From assembly GCF_000696575.1 (NCBI RefSeq), contig NZ_JMSQ01000026.1, forward strand, positions 172,393 through 236,392: DNA of 64,000 nt. Direction: 5' to 3'. This stretch comes from Siccibacter colletis. Lineage in GTDB: Bacteria; Pseudomonadota; Gammaproteobacteria; Enterobacterales; Enterobacteriaceae. The notes beneath the pieces are model-generated. The model ran no database searches, was not told the origin of the DNA, and worked only from the letters and a program-made list of their open reading frames with translations. Every line of letters begins with the position of its first letter. The stretch's first letter is position 1. This document shows, in pieces, positions 55,063 through 62,938 of the stretch. Position numbers and translations under genes: made by a program.

Positions 55063-55251
55063 ATGAAGATTTCTTTAGCTGAGTTTGTTGGCGAGGTAGG
55101 TCAGGCCAAAGCAGCTGACGCTATCGGTGTACACCAGACGGCAATCAGCAAGGCAATTAGGGTTGGGCGTCAGATTTTTATCAACCGACTGCCCGACGGG
55201 AAAATCAAGGCTGAAGAAATCAAGCCTTTCCCGCACAGCAAAACCCCGTAA
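55063..55251 (+). CDS. cro: Cro repressor
   Basis: 62 residues. HTH VGQAKAADAIGVHQTAISKAIRVGRQIF followed by INRLPDGKIKAEEIKPFP parallels lambda Cro ([21 protein letters not shown] and EEVKPFP). Shuts down PRM and early transcription during lytic growth. Good AAAGGAG ribosome-binding site. Confidence 0.93.
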   Translation: MKISLAEFVGEVGQAKAADAIGVHQTAISKAIRVGRQIFINRLPDGKIKAEEIKPFPHSKTP

Positions 55252-55258
55252 GTACTAC

Positions 55259-55308
55259 CGCTCTTTAACAATCTGGAACCCAATTTTACTCGGCTGATTA
55301 GTCAGCCG
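55259..55308 (+). promoter_or_regulatory. nutR-like antitermination site: boxA and hairpin
   Basis: CGCTCTTTAACAA at 55259-55271 fits the boxA consensus CGCTCTTTA used by NusB-S10. Nineteen bases later lies the hairpin CGGCTGA TTAG TCAGCCG (55291-55308) in the position of boxB; its stem and loop are longer/different from known boxB hairpins. Confidence 0.65.
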
Positions 55309-55337
55309 ACTCAACAACTTATTAAGGATTTTAACTA

Positions 55338-55622
55338 ATGGAAAACACAACTACCCGAAACAAAGCCCAGGCTCGAAAAATTGAGTCCTGGATCCTGAAT
55401 CAGATTGCATTGAAAGGCGCCTCAAATGTGGCCAAGGCAATCGGAATGGATAAATCAGGCATTACCCGCTGGAAAGAAAACATGCTGCCGAAGCTGGCGA
55501 TGCTCTTAGCGGTTCTGGAGTGGGGTGTCGTAGATGACGACATGGCGAGACTTGCAAAGCAGGTCGCGGCGATCCTCATAAATGAAAAACCCCAAACGAG
55601 CGGCAACTCGTTCAGGGCTTAA
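55338..55622 (+). CDS. cII: CII transcription activator
   Basis: 94 residues. The C-terminal half LPKLAMLLAVLEWGVVDDDMARLAKQVAAIL is almost the same as in lambda CII; HTH region ASNVAKAIGMDKSGITRWKE. Activates lysogenic promoters (PRE, PI, PaQ). An antisense OOP-like terminator overlaps its 3' end. No CII box (TTGCN6TTGC) was located by eye. Confidence 0.94.
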   Translation: MENTTTRNKAQARKIESWILNQIALKGASNVAKAIGMDKSGITRWKENMLPKLAMLLAVLEWGVVDDDMARLAKQVAAILINEKPQTSGNSFRA

Positions 55623-55637
55623 GACACTGTGTTTCGC
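55586..55637 (-). ncRNA. OOP-like antisense RNA over the cII 3' end
   Basis: On the minus strand the hairpin AACGAG TTGCCG CTCGTT (55595-55612) is followed by TGGGGTTTTT, inside the end of cII. Upstream, TTGTTC and TGATAC (18-base spacing, read leftward from about 55673 to 55644) can form a promoter. Position and direction equal those of lambda OOP RNA, which makes cII mRNA unstable. Length here about 50 bases, shorter than the 77 of lambda. Confidence 0.5.
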
Positions 55638-55659
55638 CAACAAGTATCAGGAGTTAATT

Positions 55660-55809
55660 ATGCCTAAGAACAAGCGTTTTTACCAGGACGAAGTTCATAA
55701 GAACGTTGTCCGCGGTCGGTTCCTCCGCTCGGTAAGCCCGGTCACGTTTGAAAAGCTGCGTGACCTCCTGAACCAGCACAAAGGCAAGAAGGAGTCAGAT
55801 CGTGAGTAA
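55660..55809 (+). CDS. Small phage protein between cII and O, 49 residues
   Basis: MPKNKRFYQDEVHKNVVRGR, then SPVTFEKLRDLLNQHKGKKE; basic. CAGGAG ribosome-binding site. Its stop overlaps the GTG start of the O gene, so the two are coupled. The open frame upstream (from 55582) belongs to cII's region and is not used. Confidence 0.7.
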   Translation: MPKNKRFYQDEVHKNVVRGRFLRSVSPVTFEKLRDLLNQHKGKKESDRE

Positions 55810-56638
55810 CGTAGCTTATGACAACGTCACACCGTTAAGGCCTCATCTGGAGGTCGTGGAGCTTAAAGTGGCCGACCTCGATGACGGGTACGCCAAACTT
55901 TCCAACATGCTTCTTGAAGAGTATGCCGGTGCCGATCTGACAAAGCGTCAGTTCAAAGTCCTTCTGGCAATCCTGAGAAAAACCTACGGATGGAATAAAC
56001 CGATGGACAGGATTAGCGATTCTCAAATTTCCGAGATAGCGAAACTTCCTGTAAAGCGGTGCAACGAGGCGAAGCTGGAGCTTGTCAGGATGGGGCTTAT
56101 CAAGCAGCAGGGCGGCATGTTTGGCCCCAACAAAAACATCTCAGAATGGCGCATCCCTCAAAACGAGGGAATATCCCCTAAAACGAGGGAGAAAACATCC
56201 CTCAAATTGAGGGAGTCATATCCCTCAAAACAGGGGGACACAAAAGACACTATTCAAAAGACAATAAAAACAACTACCCCCTTACCCCCAGAGGGGGAAC
56301 AGGCAGGGCAGCTTTCAAAACCAGCAAAACGCAAGGCAAACCGAATCGACTACGAAGCGTATCTGAATGCCTACAACGAGGAAGTGGGTGAGCTGCTACC
56401 GCACGCCGTAGCGCTGAACGACAACCGCAAGCGCAAACTCCAGAAACTCATACCCCAGCTCAAAACGCCAAACGTCGAAGGGTGGCGGGCATACGTCAAA
56501 GCGTTCGTTCACCAGGCAAAGCCGTTTTACTTCGGCAAGAACGACACAGGCTGGTCGGCTGACATCGATTACCTGCTGAGAGACAAAACGCTCCTGGGTG
56601 TTCGTGAAGCGAAGTTTGCAGAGAGGGCGCAGCCATGA
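55802..56638 (+). CDS. O: Replication initiator, lambda O-type N-terminus with a different C-terminus
   Basis: 278 residues with a GTG start. Residues about 20-145 ([49 protein letters not shown]..) are very close to lambda O, which binds the ori iterons. The coding sequence itself holds the four iterons (see 56153-56238). The C-terminal third ([48 protein letters not shown]) is not lambda-like and should contact the phage helicase encoded next, not host DnaB through P. The stop overlaps the helicase start as ATGA. Confidence 0.92.
   Translation: MSNVAYDNVTPLRPHLEVVELKVADLDDGYAKLSNMLLEEYAGADLTKRQFKVLLAILRKTYGWNKPMDRISDSQISEIAKLPVKRCNEAKLELVRMGLIKQQGGMFGPNKNISEWRIPQNEGISPKTREKTSLKLRESYPSKQGDTKDTIQKTIKTTTPLPPEGEQAGQLSKPAKRKANRIDYEAYLNAYNEEVGELLPHAVALNDNRKRKLQKLIPQLKTPNVEGWRAYVKAFVHQAKPFYFGKNDTGWSADIDYLLRDKTLLGVREAKFAERAQP
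56153..56238 (+). other. Phage replication origin: four lambda-type O-binding iterons
   Basis: ATCCCTCAAAACGAGGGA (56153), ATCCCCTAAAACGAGGGA (56173), ATCCCTCAAATTGAGGGA (56197) and ATCCCTCAAAACAGGGGGA (56220), 18-19 bases each at 20-24 base steps. They match lambda ori iterons by memory almost base for base. An A-rich tract (CACAAAAGACACTATTCAAA on to about 56280) follows, the expected unwinding element. Confidence 0.92.
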
Positions 56639-58005
56639 ACCAGGACATCGAAGCGAGCGTTATCGGTGGGCTGCTGGTAGGCGGTTTAACTCCTGCAGCT
56701 GGCGAAGTGCTGGCGACGCTAAACCCAGAAGCATTCCAGGTTCCTCTGTACCGGAAAGCTTTCACGGTGATTCAGAGCCAGGCGCGGCGCAGAAACCTCA
56801 TCGACATGATTATGGTCGCCGAAGAGTGCGGGAATGACGGCTTCGGCCACATCATCGAAACCGCCCGGTCATGCCCCAGCGCGGCAAACCTCAAAGGCTA
56901 TGCCGGAATGGTTGCAGAGCAGCATCAGCGCCGGCAGGTGGTCGCACTTCTGGATGAACTCAGGGAGCCGATCGCAAACGGCACGCTGGATAACTCAAGC
57001 AGCGCACTGGATGAGCTTTTCAGCCGACTCAATGCAGTACGAAAGCCGAAAGATATGATTCGTCCTGCGCATATCAGCGAGCTGCTCGACGGTTACGCGG
57101 AACACCTTGAGAGCCGACTTCGAAAAGGCGATGAGTCCGACACGCTCAAAACCGGTATCGATCCGCTGGATGCCATCACCGGCGGCATGAACCCGGAAGA
57201 CCTCGTAATCGTCGCGGCTCGTCCTGGTATGGGGAAAACGGAATTTGCGCTCAGAGCGACTGAGGGTGTCGCGAACCGTCTCATTCCGGGCAGTAACCAG
57301 AAGCGCGGCGTCATTATTTTCTCGATGGAAATGAGCGAGCTGCAAATCGTTGAGCGCAGCGTGGCCGGCGCCGGGAATATGTCTGTCAGCACCCTGCGTA
57401 ACCCGGCGCGCATGAACGACGAATCATGGGCGAGGGTGGCTCAAAGCATCGGGCAGCTTCAGGGTCTGAATATCTGGGTCGTCGATTCATCGAAGATGAC
57501 CGTTGAGCAGATCCGCGCAGTAGCCCAGCGTCACAAGGAAGAGCATCCGTCGTTGTCACTCATCCTCGTCGACTATCTCGGACTCATCGAGAAGCCAAAG
57601 GCTGAACGTAACGACCTGGCAATCGCGCACATATCCTCTGGACTGAAGGCGATGGCTAAAGACCTCAGAACCACTGTGATAGCGCTTAGCCAGTTATCAC
57701 GTGACGTCGAGAAACGCCCCAACAAGCGACCAACCAACGCTGACCTGCGCGACTCAGGAAGCATCGAACAGGACGCTGACTCAATCATCATGCTCTATCG
57801 CGAAGCTGTGTATGACGAGAACAGCAGGGCGGCTCCCTACGCTGAAATCATAGTCACAAAGAACCGGTTCGGAACGCTGGGGACTGTGTATCAGCGCTTC
57901 ACAAACGGTCACTTTCATGACTGCGACCAGGAAGAAGCCAGAGAGGCGTCAACCTCCAGCCAGCAAACAACAACCCGTCGCTACCATAAGGGGGCCGACG
58001 TATGA
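56635..58005 (+). CDS. DnaB-type replicative helicase, P22 gp12-like
   Basis: 456 residues. N-terminal DnaB domain ([15 protein letters not shown]..) and RecA-like helicase domain with Walker [13 protein letters not shown] near residue 196, Walker B-like [11 protein letters not shown] near 312, [31 protein letters not shown] and [10 protein letters not shown]. Encodes the phage's own replication fork helicase, as P22 gene 12 does, instead of a lambda P-type loader that recruits host DnaB. Stop overlaps the next start as ATGA. Confidence 0.95.
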   Translation: MNQDIEASVIGGLLVGGLTPAAGEVLATLNPEAFQVPLYRKAFTVIQSQARRRNLIDMIMVAEECGNDGFGHIIETARSCPSAANLKGYAGMVAEQHQRRQVVALLDELREPIANGTLDNSSSALDELFSRLNAVRKPKDMIRPAHISELLDGYAEHLESRLRKGDESDTLKTGIDPLDAITGGMNPEDLVIVAARPGMGKTEFALRATEGVANRLIPGSNQKRGVIIFSMEMSELQIVERSVAGAGNMSVSTLRNPARMNDESWARVAQSIGQLQGLNIWVVDSSKMTVEQIRAVAQRHKEEHPSLSLILVDYLGLIEKPKAERNDLAIAHISSGLKAMAKDLRTTVIALSQLSRDVEKRPNKRPTNADLRDSGSIEQDADSIIMLYREAVYDENSRAAPYAEIIVTKNRFGTLGTVYQRFTNGHFHDCDQEEAREASTSSQQTTTRRYHKGADV

Positions 58006-58304
58006 CAGGCAGACAAGCAATTCTCATCTGGCTGCAAACGCACGACACATTCAGAACCGACGAGATAGCTGAGGCGCTAAACATCGAGCGATCTGTAGTG
58101 ACTTCAGCAGCTCAGGCAATGACGCGTAATGGCGAGGCGGTAGTAATTCATCGCAAGTGGCGAAGCAACACCTACAGGGCAACGACAGCGGAAGAGAAGG
58201 CCGTTATCGGCCCTGACACCGGCATCAACGTTATCTGCGCTGAGTGCCGCAACAGTCCGGTGATGAAACGAATTCTAACGGTATATGGGAGAGCATCAGC
58301 ATGA
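58002..58304 (+). CDS. Phage winged-helix-like protein, 100 residues
   Basis: [52 protein letters not shown] has the form of a winged helix. A CAEC pair near the end ([12 protein letters not shown]) is unusual. Function unknown. ATGA overlaps with both neighbours. Confidence 0.7.
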   Translation: MTGRQAILIWLQTHDTFRTDEIAEALNIERSVVTSAAQAMTRNGEAVVIHRKWRSNTYRATTAEEKAVIGPDTGINVICAECRNSPVMKRILTVYGRASA

Positions 58305-58582
58305 ACGAGGCAAAGCTAACCGAAGTCTTTGTGACGAAATACGCCCTTACATCGGGTCCGTTCCGTGTTATGGCGGAAGTTAATGAGAGTAAAGGGATGT
58401 GCGTGTACAAAACCCCCGGCAGTTATTTCCATCAATACGCTCACGGAAATGATTTTTGGCTGACCCAGGAAGATGCTCTGGCTGATTGCGATCGCCGCCG
58501 TGCCGCGAAGATTAAATCTATCGAGAAGCAGAAAAACAAACTGGAATGCATGACTTTCACTATCGTGGAGGCATCAGCATGA
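58301..58582 (+). CDS. Small phage protein, 93 residues, paralogue of the gene at 51364
   Basis: [27 protein letters not shown], then LTQEDALADCDRRRAAKIKSIEKQKNKLE. Shares VTKYALTSGPF and the RRAAKIKSIEKQ helix with the leftward-operon protein at 51364-51618. Both have a beta-rich first half and a charged C-terminal helix. Function unknown. Confidence 0.72.
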   Translation: MNEAKLTEVFVTKYALTSGPFRVMAEVNESKGMCVYKTPGSYFHQYAHGNDFWLTQEDALADCDRRRAAKIKSIEKQKNKLECMTFTIVEASA

Positions 58583-59004
58583 GCGAAGTAAAAATTCACA
58601 CCGTAAACAGCGAAGATTTATCGCCACGTATCGTCGGTGAAGGCTTCTGCACTGACGTGGTTCGTTACAGCGACTATGCCGCACTGGAAGCAAAGTGCAC
58701 GGCGCTGGCTGCTGAACTTAGCGTCGTTGACGCAATTCACAATGACGCCTTGTACATCTCTGACGACCACTATGATCAGTGCCCTCCTGAAGTGCAGAAA
58801 ATCATCGGTCATTTAGCCTTAATGCAGATTCCTGAATACAACGCTTTCATCGCAGAGCAGCGGGCTAGCGCGGTAGATGAAGTTTGCTTGAAAATTAGCA
58901 ACGCCATCGTTAATTGCTATCAGGACGAACAGGTTGGGCTTGATGCAGCAGCAACCATCTGCGGTGACTTCGCCGCCCACCTGCGCAACGAGGTGAAAGT
59001 ATGA
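58579..59004 (+). CDS. Phage protein of unknown function, 141 residues
   Basis: MSEVKIHTVNSEDLSPRIVG, DVVRYSDYAALEAKCTALAAELSVV, and FIAEQRASAVDEVCLKISNAI. The YSDYAALEAKCTALAAE segment is common in Ea22/Ead-like accessory proteins of lambdoid phages. Coupled by ATGA at both ends. Confidence 0.72.
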   Translation: MSEVKIHTVNSEDLSPRIVGEGFCTDVVRYSDYAALEAKCTALAAELSVVDAIHNDALYISDDHYDQCPPEVQKIIGHLALMQIPEYNAFIAEQRASAVDEVCLKISNAIVNCYQDEQVGLDAAATICGDFAAHLRNEVKV

Positions 59005-59369
59005 GCAAGTTAACTCTGAGGGTTTGCCTCAGCCACTTCGCAAACACGCTTTTCAGAATGCATCAACAACCTTTTTCAGATGAGTGGGACGCGCGATTAA
59101 ATGAGTTGCTTGACCACGGAGAGATAGTTGACTGCCGTGAAAATACGTTGACCATCAAGTACCTCGGAAATGAAGTAGACATCTGGTGCTCAAATAAGTG
59201 GTATTCATTCGGCCATGCGTGGCGCGTTAACGGATTCTATGTCGACATTAATCGTCAGTATCGACCTCGTATCAACACAATGGTGAGGCTTTGGGATGTA
59301 TTCCAGACTGAGAGAAACATGGCGCTCGATAACGAATACCTGTCTTTGTTCAGGGAGGGTGCAGAATGA
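59001..59369 (+). CDS. Phage protein of unknown function, 122 residues
   Basis: MSKLTLRVCLSHFANTLFRM, LDHGEIVDCRENTLTIKYLGNEVDIWCSNKW, YRPRINTMVRLWDVFQTERN. Mixed alpha/beta, no motif recognised. Coupled by ATGA. Confidence 0.7.
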   Translation: MSKLTLRVCLSHFANTLFRMHQQPFSDEWDARLNELLDHGEIVDCRENTLTIKYLGNEVDIWCSNKWYSFGHAWRVNGFYVDINRQYRPRINTMVRLWDVFQTERNMALDNEYLSLFREGAE

Positions 59370-59989
59370 ATAACACCAACGAAATGACGGCGAAGCTGAA
59401 AGCGGCGGAGCCTTACGAATTGAAATTTTCGCGTCTTTGGGAGCGATATGACGAAGCGAGCCACAGCAACGCAGAGCATATGCGCGACATCCTGGAACTA
59501 ACGCTTGATGCACTGGAAAACGCCGAGCGTCGTATTGCGAAATATGACCGTGACGCACGAGCACTGACAGAGGCTCTCGAATCCGCAGAGAAGCGTATTG
59601 CTGAGCAACGAGAATATTACGAGAGCGTTATCGCTGACGGCAGTAAGCGCATCGCAGAGCTGGAATTCGACCTTGGTCGAAATCAGGAAAAGCTCAAAGA
59701 AATGCGTGAAGCTGAGCATGAAGTATCTAGTAGATACGTGAACCTACGGAGAATACTTGGCACGGACTCACTGAAGCATGGAGAGAATCACTTCGATGCC
59801 ACCGAGGCCGCTGCAGGGAGCCTCAAGGCTGGAATAGATTCAAGAAGGCTCACCGTGAAGCTGCCGCCAGTAATGCGCATCGAAGAACCCGGATTGTCAT
59901 TCAACGCTTATGGTCAGAGCGGCGTACAGAATGCGCTATACGAAGCCTGCGCCGCCGCTGGCATCAAATTGCAGATAGAGGCGGAGTGA
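59366..59989 (+). CDS. Ead/Ea22-like coiled-coil phage protein, 207 residues
   Basis: Residues about 45-125 form a long coiled coil (LTLDALENAERRIAKYDRDARALTEALESAEKRIAEQ and ELEFDLGRNQEKLKEM). The end, AYGQSGVQNALYEACAAAGI, recalls accessory proteins of lambdoid early regions. Function unknown. Coupled upstream by ATGA. Confidence 0.7.
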   Translation: MNNTNEMTAKLKAAEPYELKFSRLWERYDEASHSNAEHMRDILELTLDALENAERRIAKYDRDARALTEALESAEKRIAEQREYYESVIADGSKRIAELEFDLGRNQEKLKEMREAEHEVSSRYVNLRRILGTDSLKHGENHFDATEAAAGSLKAGIDSRRLTVKLPPVMRIEEPGLSFNAYGQSGVQNALYEACAAAGIKLQIEAE

Positions 59990-59991
59990 GT

Positions 59992-60162
59992 ATGAAGTAC
60001 GAAATACCAGAGTCAGAAGATATTGAATGGCAACAGAACATGCTCCGTGAATTGTCAGATCGTCTTGACGAAATCGCAGGTAACGATGACCGCACCACTA
60101 ACGAACCGCTGGATGATGCTATCAAAATTTTAGAAGCACTTCGCGCCTATTCTGGATATTGA
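59992..60162 (+). CDS. Small acidic phage protein, 56 residues
   Basis: MKYEIPESEDIEWQQNMLRE, then LSDRLDEIAGNDD and LDDAIKILEALRAYSGY. Two predicted helices, very acidic. Ribosome-binding site GCGGAGTGAG before the ATG, which lies 2 bases after the previous stop. Confidence 0.65.
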   Translation: MKYEIPESEDIEWQQNMLRELSDRLDEIAGNDDRTTNEPLDDAIKILEALRAYSGY

Positions 60163-60172
60163 GGACTAACCC

Positions 60173-60886
60173 ATGACACTGAGCAAAGAAAGGCTGGAAG
60201 AAATCGCAGAGCTTGCGCGAAAGGAGAATTACAAACCCTGCGCCATGCATATGACTAACCTGATCGCTGTATGTGATAGCGAGGTAATTGAAGAAATGGC
60301 CCGCCGGCTGCTTGCCGCCGAAGCGCAGGATCCTGTTGGATTTTTAATTCGCGATAAGTATACGCCCGGAGGTTACTTCAGCCATAAAAATTCAACCGTT
60401 AATATCAGCCAGGAAGACATCTGCGAGCACGAGGTCAGCGCAACACCACTCTACGCCGCCCCGCAAGTGGCTAATCCAGTGCAGGATAGTCAGGCTGTAG
60501 CCTACCAGGTGGCGCTCCAGAACTTCCGCATCGCTATGGAGGGGATCGGTCATATTCGCCGCACGCTGGAAGAGACTTTCGGCGGGCTGCACGGTACGCA
60601 TGCTGAGCCGGATGTGCTGGTTGAGTGCAAAGCTATCTGCGATGCCATCTGTGAGGCATACCGCCAGGCAGAGCAGCCAGTGCAGGTGCCGGATGAAAAC
60701 GGTAACCTGCCGTGCCCCTTCTGCGGCGGAAAATGCGATGCTGAAGGGTGGATGGGAAGTTACGACGAGGGGGTTCCTTTGTGCGGCCCAGAGTGTGAAG
60801 ACTGTGGAGCTACCGCTATCAGCCTTAAGGAGTGGAATCGTCATACCGTCATGCCAGCCGCAGCACCGCAGCCGGAGAGTGAATGA
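60173..60886 (+). CDS. Phage accessory protein with C-terminal Lar-like zinc ribbon, 237 residues
   Basis: The N-terminal part (MTLSKERLEEIAELARKENY.. IEEMARRLLAAEAQDPVGFLIRD.. ATPLYAAPQ) is typical of Ead/Ea22-like mosaic proteins. The last 55 residues, LPCPFCGGKCDAEGWM.. CGPECEDCGATAISLKEWNRH, form a zinc ribbon of the Lar (restriction alleviation) type, with CPFCGG and the CGA..W-N-R pattern. Probably a fusion of an Ead-like module and a Lar-like domain; Lar modulates type I restriction. Confidence 0.72.
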   Translation: MTLSKERLEEIAELARKENYKPCAMHMTNLIAVCDSEVIEEMARRLLAAEAQDPVGFLIRDKYTPGGYFSHKNSTVNISQEDICEHEVSATPLYAAPQVANPVQDSQAVAYQVALQNFRIAMEGIGHIRRTLEETFGGLHGTHAEPDVLVECKAICDAICEAYRQAEQPVQVPDENGNLPCPFCGGKCDAEGWMGSYDEGVPLCGPECEDCGATAISLKEWNRHTVMPAAAPQPESE

Positions 60887-60954
60887 TGCCTTCATTCATC
60901 ACTTACATCTTCGCTGCAGCATGGATAGCAGACGCCATCAAATCACTACTGTGA
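60883..60954 (+). CDS. Possible 23-residue membrane peptide
   Basis: MMPSFITYIFAAAWIADAIK SLL: one hydrophobic helix. The ATG overlaps the previous stop (ATGA), and a terminator begins right after the stop. Could be a real small membrane protein or chance. Confidence 0.4.
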   Translation: MMPSFITYIFAAAWIADAIKSLL

Positions 60955-60956
60955 AC

Positions 60957-60979
60957 GAAGCCCTGAAAGGGGCTTTTTT
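60957..60979 (+). terminator. Rightward terminator before the nin region
   Basis: AAGCCC TGAAA GGGGCTT followed by T; it lies between the accessory genes and the nin region, where lambdoid phages have tR2-like terminators. Confidence 0.7.
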
Positions 60980-60992
60980 GTTGCGTGACGTT

Positions 60993-61021
60993 TTGATAAT
61001 TATCTGCTGATACGTCATAAT
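60993..61021 (+). promoter_or_regulatory. Sigma-70 promoter before the nin region
   Basis: -35 TTGATA (60993-60998), 17-base spacer, -10 CATAAT (61016-61021). It follows a terminator and precedes ninB, so the nin genes may have their own promoter. Confidence 0.6.
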
Positions 61022-61077
61022 TGTGTTGTCAGCCTGAACAACTGACAACCTGAGCATCGCGCCGCAATGGGGACATT

Positions 61078-61176
61078 ATGGCGCACACACAATCTGAACT
61101 CCTCACCCTGTCACAGATGCTGAAAAGCACCTGCGATTTTCTGCATTCTGCGTTACCTATCGGGGGTGGCGTATGA
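61078..61176 (+). CDS. Possible small phage protein, 32 residues
   Basis: MAHTQSELLTLSQMLKSTCD then FLHSALPIGGGV. Its stop overlaps the ninB start as ATGA. Only coupling and position support it. Confidence 0.45.
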   Translation: MAHTQSELLTLSQMLKSTCDFLHSALPIGGGV

Positions 61177-61628
61177 ACATCCCTCAATGCGGCATCAAGC
61201 TGCACTCCGGCAACTTCGCGGCTATCGGCAAGATGCTGCAGGAGCAACTCGCTACCGGTCAACCTCTGCGCCTGCAGGTCAAAGAGTGGCGCGAGAAACG
61301 TAGCCTGTCGCAGAACTCACTTTCCCATATGTGGTATCAGGAAATCAGCGAATACCTGATTAAATCCGGCCGCACCGACGCTACCCCAGAGTGGGTTAAG
61401 CGCAACCTCAAAAAGACCTACCTCGGCTGCGAAGAGGTCACCTACACCGACTTCATCACCGGGGCCAAAGAAACCACCTGGGAGCCACGCCACACATCTC
61501 AACTCGATACCGGGGAGATGCATATCTTCCTGTGCAAAGTCGAGGCGTGGTGCGCTCAGTTTGGGCTGGCGCTGACTATCCCTAACGGCTGTGAATATCA
61601 GCAGCTGCGCGATAAGCAGGAGGCATGA
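61173..61628 (+). CDS. ninB: NinB-family recombination mediator
   Basis: 151 residues. The segment LRLQVKEWREKRSLSQNSLSHMWYQEISEYL has the RSLxQN motif of NinB (lambda Orf), which helps load recombinases on SSB-coated DNA. EMHIFLCKVEAWCAQFGLALTIP near the end fits. The length and N-terminus differ from lambda NinB. First clear gene of the nin region. Confidence 0.82.
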   Translation: MNIPQCGIKLHSGNFAAIGKMLQEQLATGQPLRLQVKEWREKRSLSQNSLSHMWYQEISEYLIKSGRTDATPEWVKRNLKKTYLGCEEVTYTDFITGAKETTWEPRHTSQLDTGEMHIFLCKVEAWCAQFGLALTIPNGCEYQQLRDKQEA

Positions 61629-61795
61629 TGCATAGTCCTCTCGCTAAAGTCATTGAGCGCGCAATCTTCCGCATGCCAGCGCGCCGACGCAAAAATTCGC
61701 CTTCACCGTCAGAAATCCCAACCCTCAAGGGCTACACCGCCCGTCTCGTCGATCAGAAATGGCTGCGCCTCGCGGCACGGAGGAATCATGGATAA
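61625..61795 (+). CDS. ninE: NinE-family protein, 56 residues
   Basis: MMHSPLAKVIERAIFRMPAR then IPTLKGYTARLVDQKWLRLAARRNHG, matching the NinE family; small and very basic. Function unknown. The start overlaps the ninB stop as ATGA and the end overlaps the next gene. Confidence 0.83.
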   Translation: MMHSPLAKVIERAIFRMPARRRKNSPSPSEIPTLKGYTARLVDQKWLRLAARRNHG

Positions 61796-62009
61796 GTTGC
61801 CACGCAATTTCGGCTGGAATCGCCTGAAGCTGGCGACGCTGAGCTATGAGGAAATTTCGAGGCTTGAAGATGACGTTAAGGCGAATCATGCCTGCAGCGA
61901 CGGCATCAACATGTACGACAAGTCCGGATACAAGAAGTTGGATGCATTGAGCTGGGCCGTTTATCACAAGCAGAAGGCTGAGCGTAAAGGAGAGGCTAAT
62001 CATGGCTAA
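61788..62009 (+). CDS. nin-region protein of unknown function, 73 residues
   Basis: MDKLPRNFGWNRLKLATLSY, EEISRLEDDVKANHACSDGINMYDKSGYKKLDALSWAVYHKQ. Helical. The start ATG lies within the ninE end, and its own end overlaps ninG by 8 bases. No family recognised. Confidence 0.72.
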   Translation: MDKLPRNFGWNRLKLATLSYEEISRLEDDVKANHACSDGINMYDKSGYKKLDALSWAVYHKQKAERKGEANHG

Positions 62010-62601
62010 TCTACCTCGCCGCAAGTGCAAAGTATGCTCCGCCTGGTTCATTCCCGCATACGCCAATATCCGTTGGTGCAGTCCTGAGCACGGCGCTATC
62101 TACGCTCTCGAACTCCGCGCAAAAGAGAAGGTGAAAGCCGAGGCTAAGCGTATAAAGGCTCAGCATGAGGCTGAGCGAGAGAATCGCCAGCTGATGGCTG
62201 AGAAAAGGCAGCAGGTTAAGCCACTCAGCTACTTCATCAAACAGGCTCAGCAGGCTTTCAACGAGTTCATCCGCTACCGCGACCGCCATCTGCCGTGCAT
62301 CAGCTGCGGCCGTCATCATGAAGGCCAGTACCACGCAGGCCACTTCCGCACGACTGGTGCCAACCCTGAGTTGCGCTTCAACGAAGACAACTGCCATCGC
62401 CAGTGCGCCCCCTGTAATAACCACCTGTCAGGGAACCTTATCAACTACCGTCCGGCGCTCATCCAGAAGATAGGGCAGGCACGATTCGATGCCCTGATGG
62501 GGCCGCATGAATTACCAAAGTGGAGGCGTGAAGACTATATCCGCATCCGTGACGAATACCGGGCAAAGCTCAAAGCAATGAAGCAGGAGGAAGCAGCGTG
62601 A
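62002..62601 (+). CDS. ninG: NinG/Rap recombination endonuclease
   Basis: 199 residues. N-terminal zinc-binding pair CKVCSAWF..WCSPEHG, a charged coiled coil (about 35-75), and the HNH-like core LPCISCGRHHEGQYHAGHFRTTGANPELRFNEDNCHRQCAPCNNHLSGN. Lambda Rap cleaves branched recombination intermediates. The stop overlaps the GTG start of the next gene. Confidence 0.94.
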   Translation: MANLPRRKCKVCSAWFIPAYANIRWCSPEHGAIYALELRAKEKVKAEAKRIKAQHEAERENRQLMAEKRQQVKPLSYFIKQAQQAFNEFIRYRDRHLPCISCGRHHEGQYHAGHFRTTGANPELRFNEDNCHRQCAPCNNHLSGNLINYRPALIQKIGQARFDALMGPHELPKWRREDYIRIRDEYRAKLKAMKQEEAA

Positions 62602-62777
62602 ACGTTCAAAACACTATCGCATTGCTGGAGATGTTCAGGGGCAGAAACGTCTCAGCTGTTCGCACTCCTGCAGGTGTCATTTTCATGGGAGTTGCAAACC
62701 TATCCCCAGAAGAGAAGAAGCGCCTCCTCTCAATCCCACAGATGGAACTGGAAGCAGCGTTACGGTGGCAGCAATGA
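62598..62777 (+). CDS. Small phage protein, 59 residues, GTG start
   Basis: NVQNTIALLEMFRGRNVSAV, then GVANLSPEEKKRLLSIPQMELEAALRWQQ. The GTG is part of GTGA overlapping the ninG stop, with AGGAGG 8 bases upstream. Unknown family. Confidence 0.6.
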   Translation: MNVQNTIALLEMFRGRNVSAVRTPAGVIFMGVANLSPEEKKRLLSIPQMELEAALRWQQ

Positions 62778-62938
62778 CCAGACACCAGATAGAGCAGTAC
62801 GAGCGCGATAGCCTCCTCCGTGCCGGCTTCAGATTCAATGCCAGGCGCAACCCCGGGGACGACACAGCACAGCAGATTATCCGCAACAGTGAGCGCCGTA
62901 AGGCAGAGAAAAAACAGGCAGCAGGAGAGATGGTATGA
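62774..62938 (+). CDS. Small basic phage protein, 54 residues
   Basis: MTRHQIEQYERDSLLRAGFR, then ARRNPGDDTAQQIIRNSERRKAEKKQ. Overlaps both neighbours as ATGA. Lies directly before Q. Confidence 0.68.
   Translation: MTRHQIEQYERDSLLRAGFRFNARRNPGDDTAQQIIRNSERRKAEKKQAAGEMV

Noticed and set aside
55240..55420. CII-dependent PRE promoter
   Set aside because: Expected near the cII start, but no TTGCN6TTGC pair could be found on the minus strand by eye.
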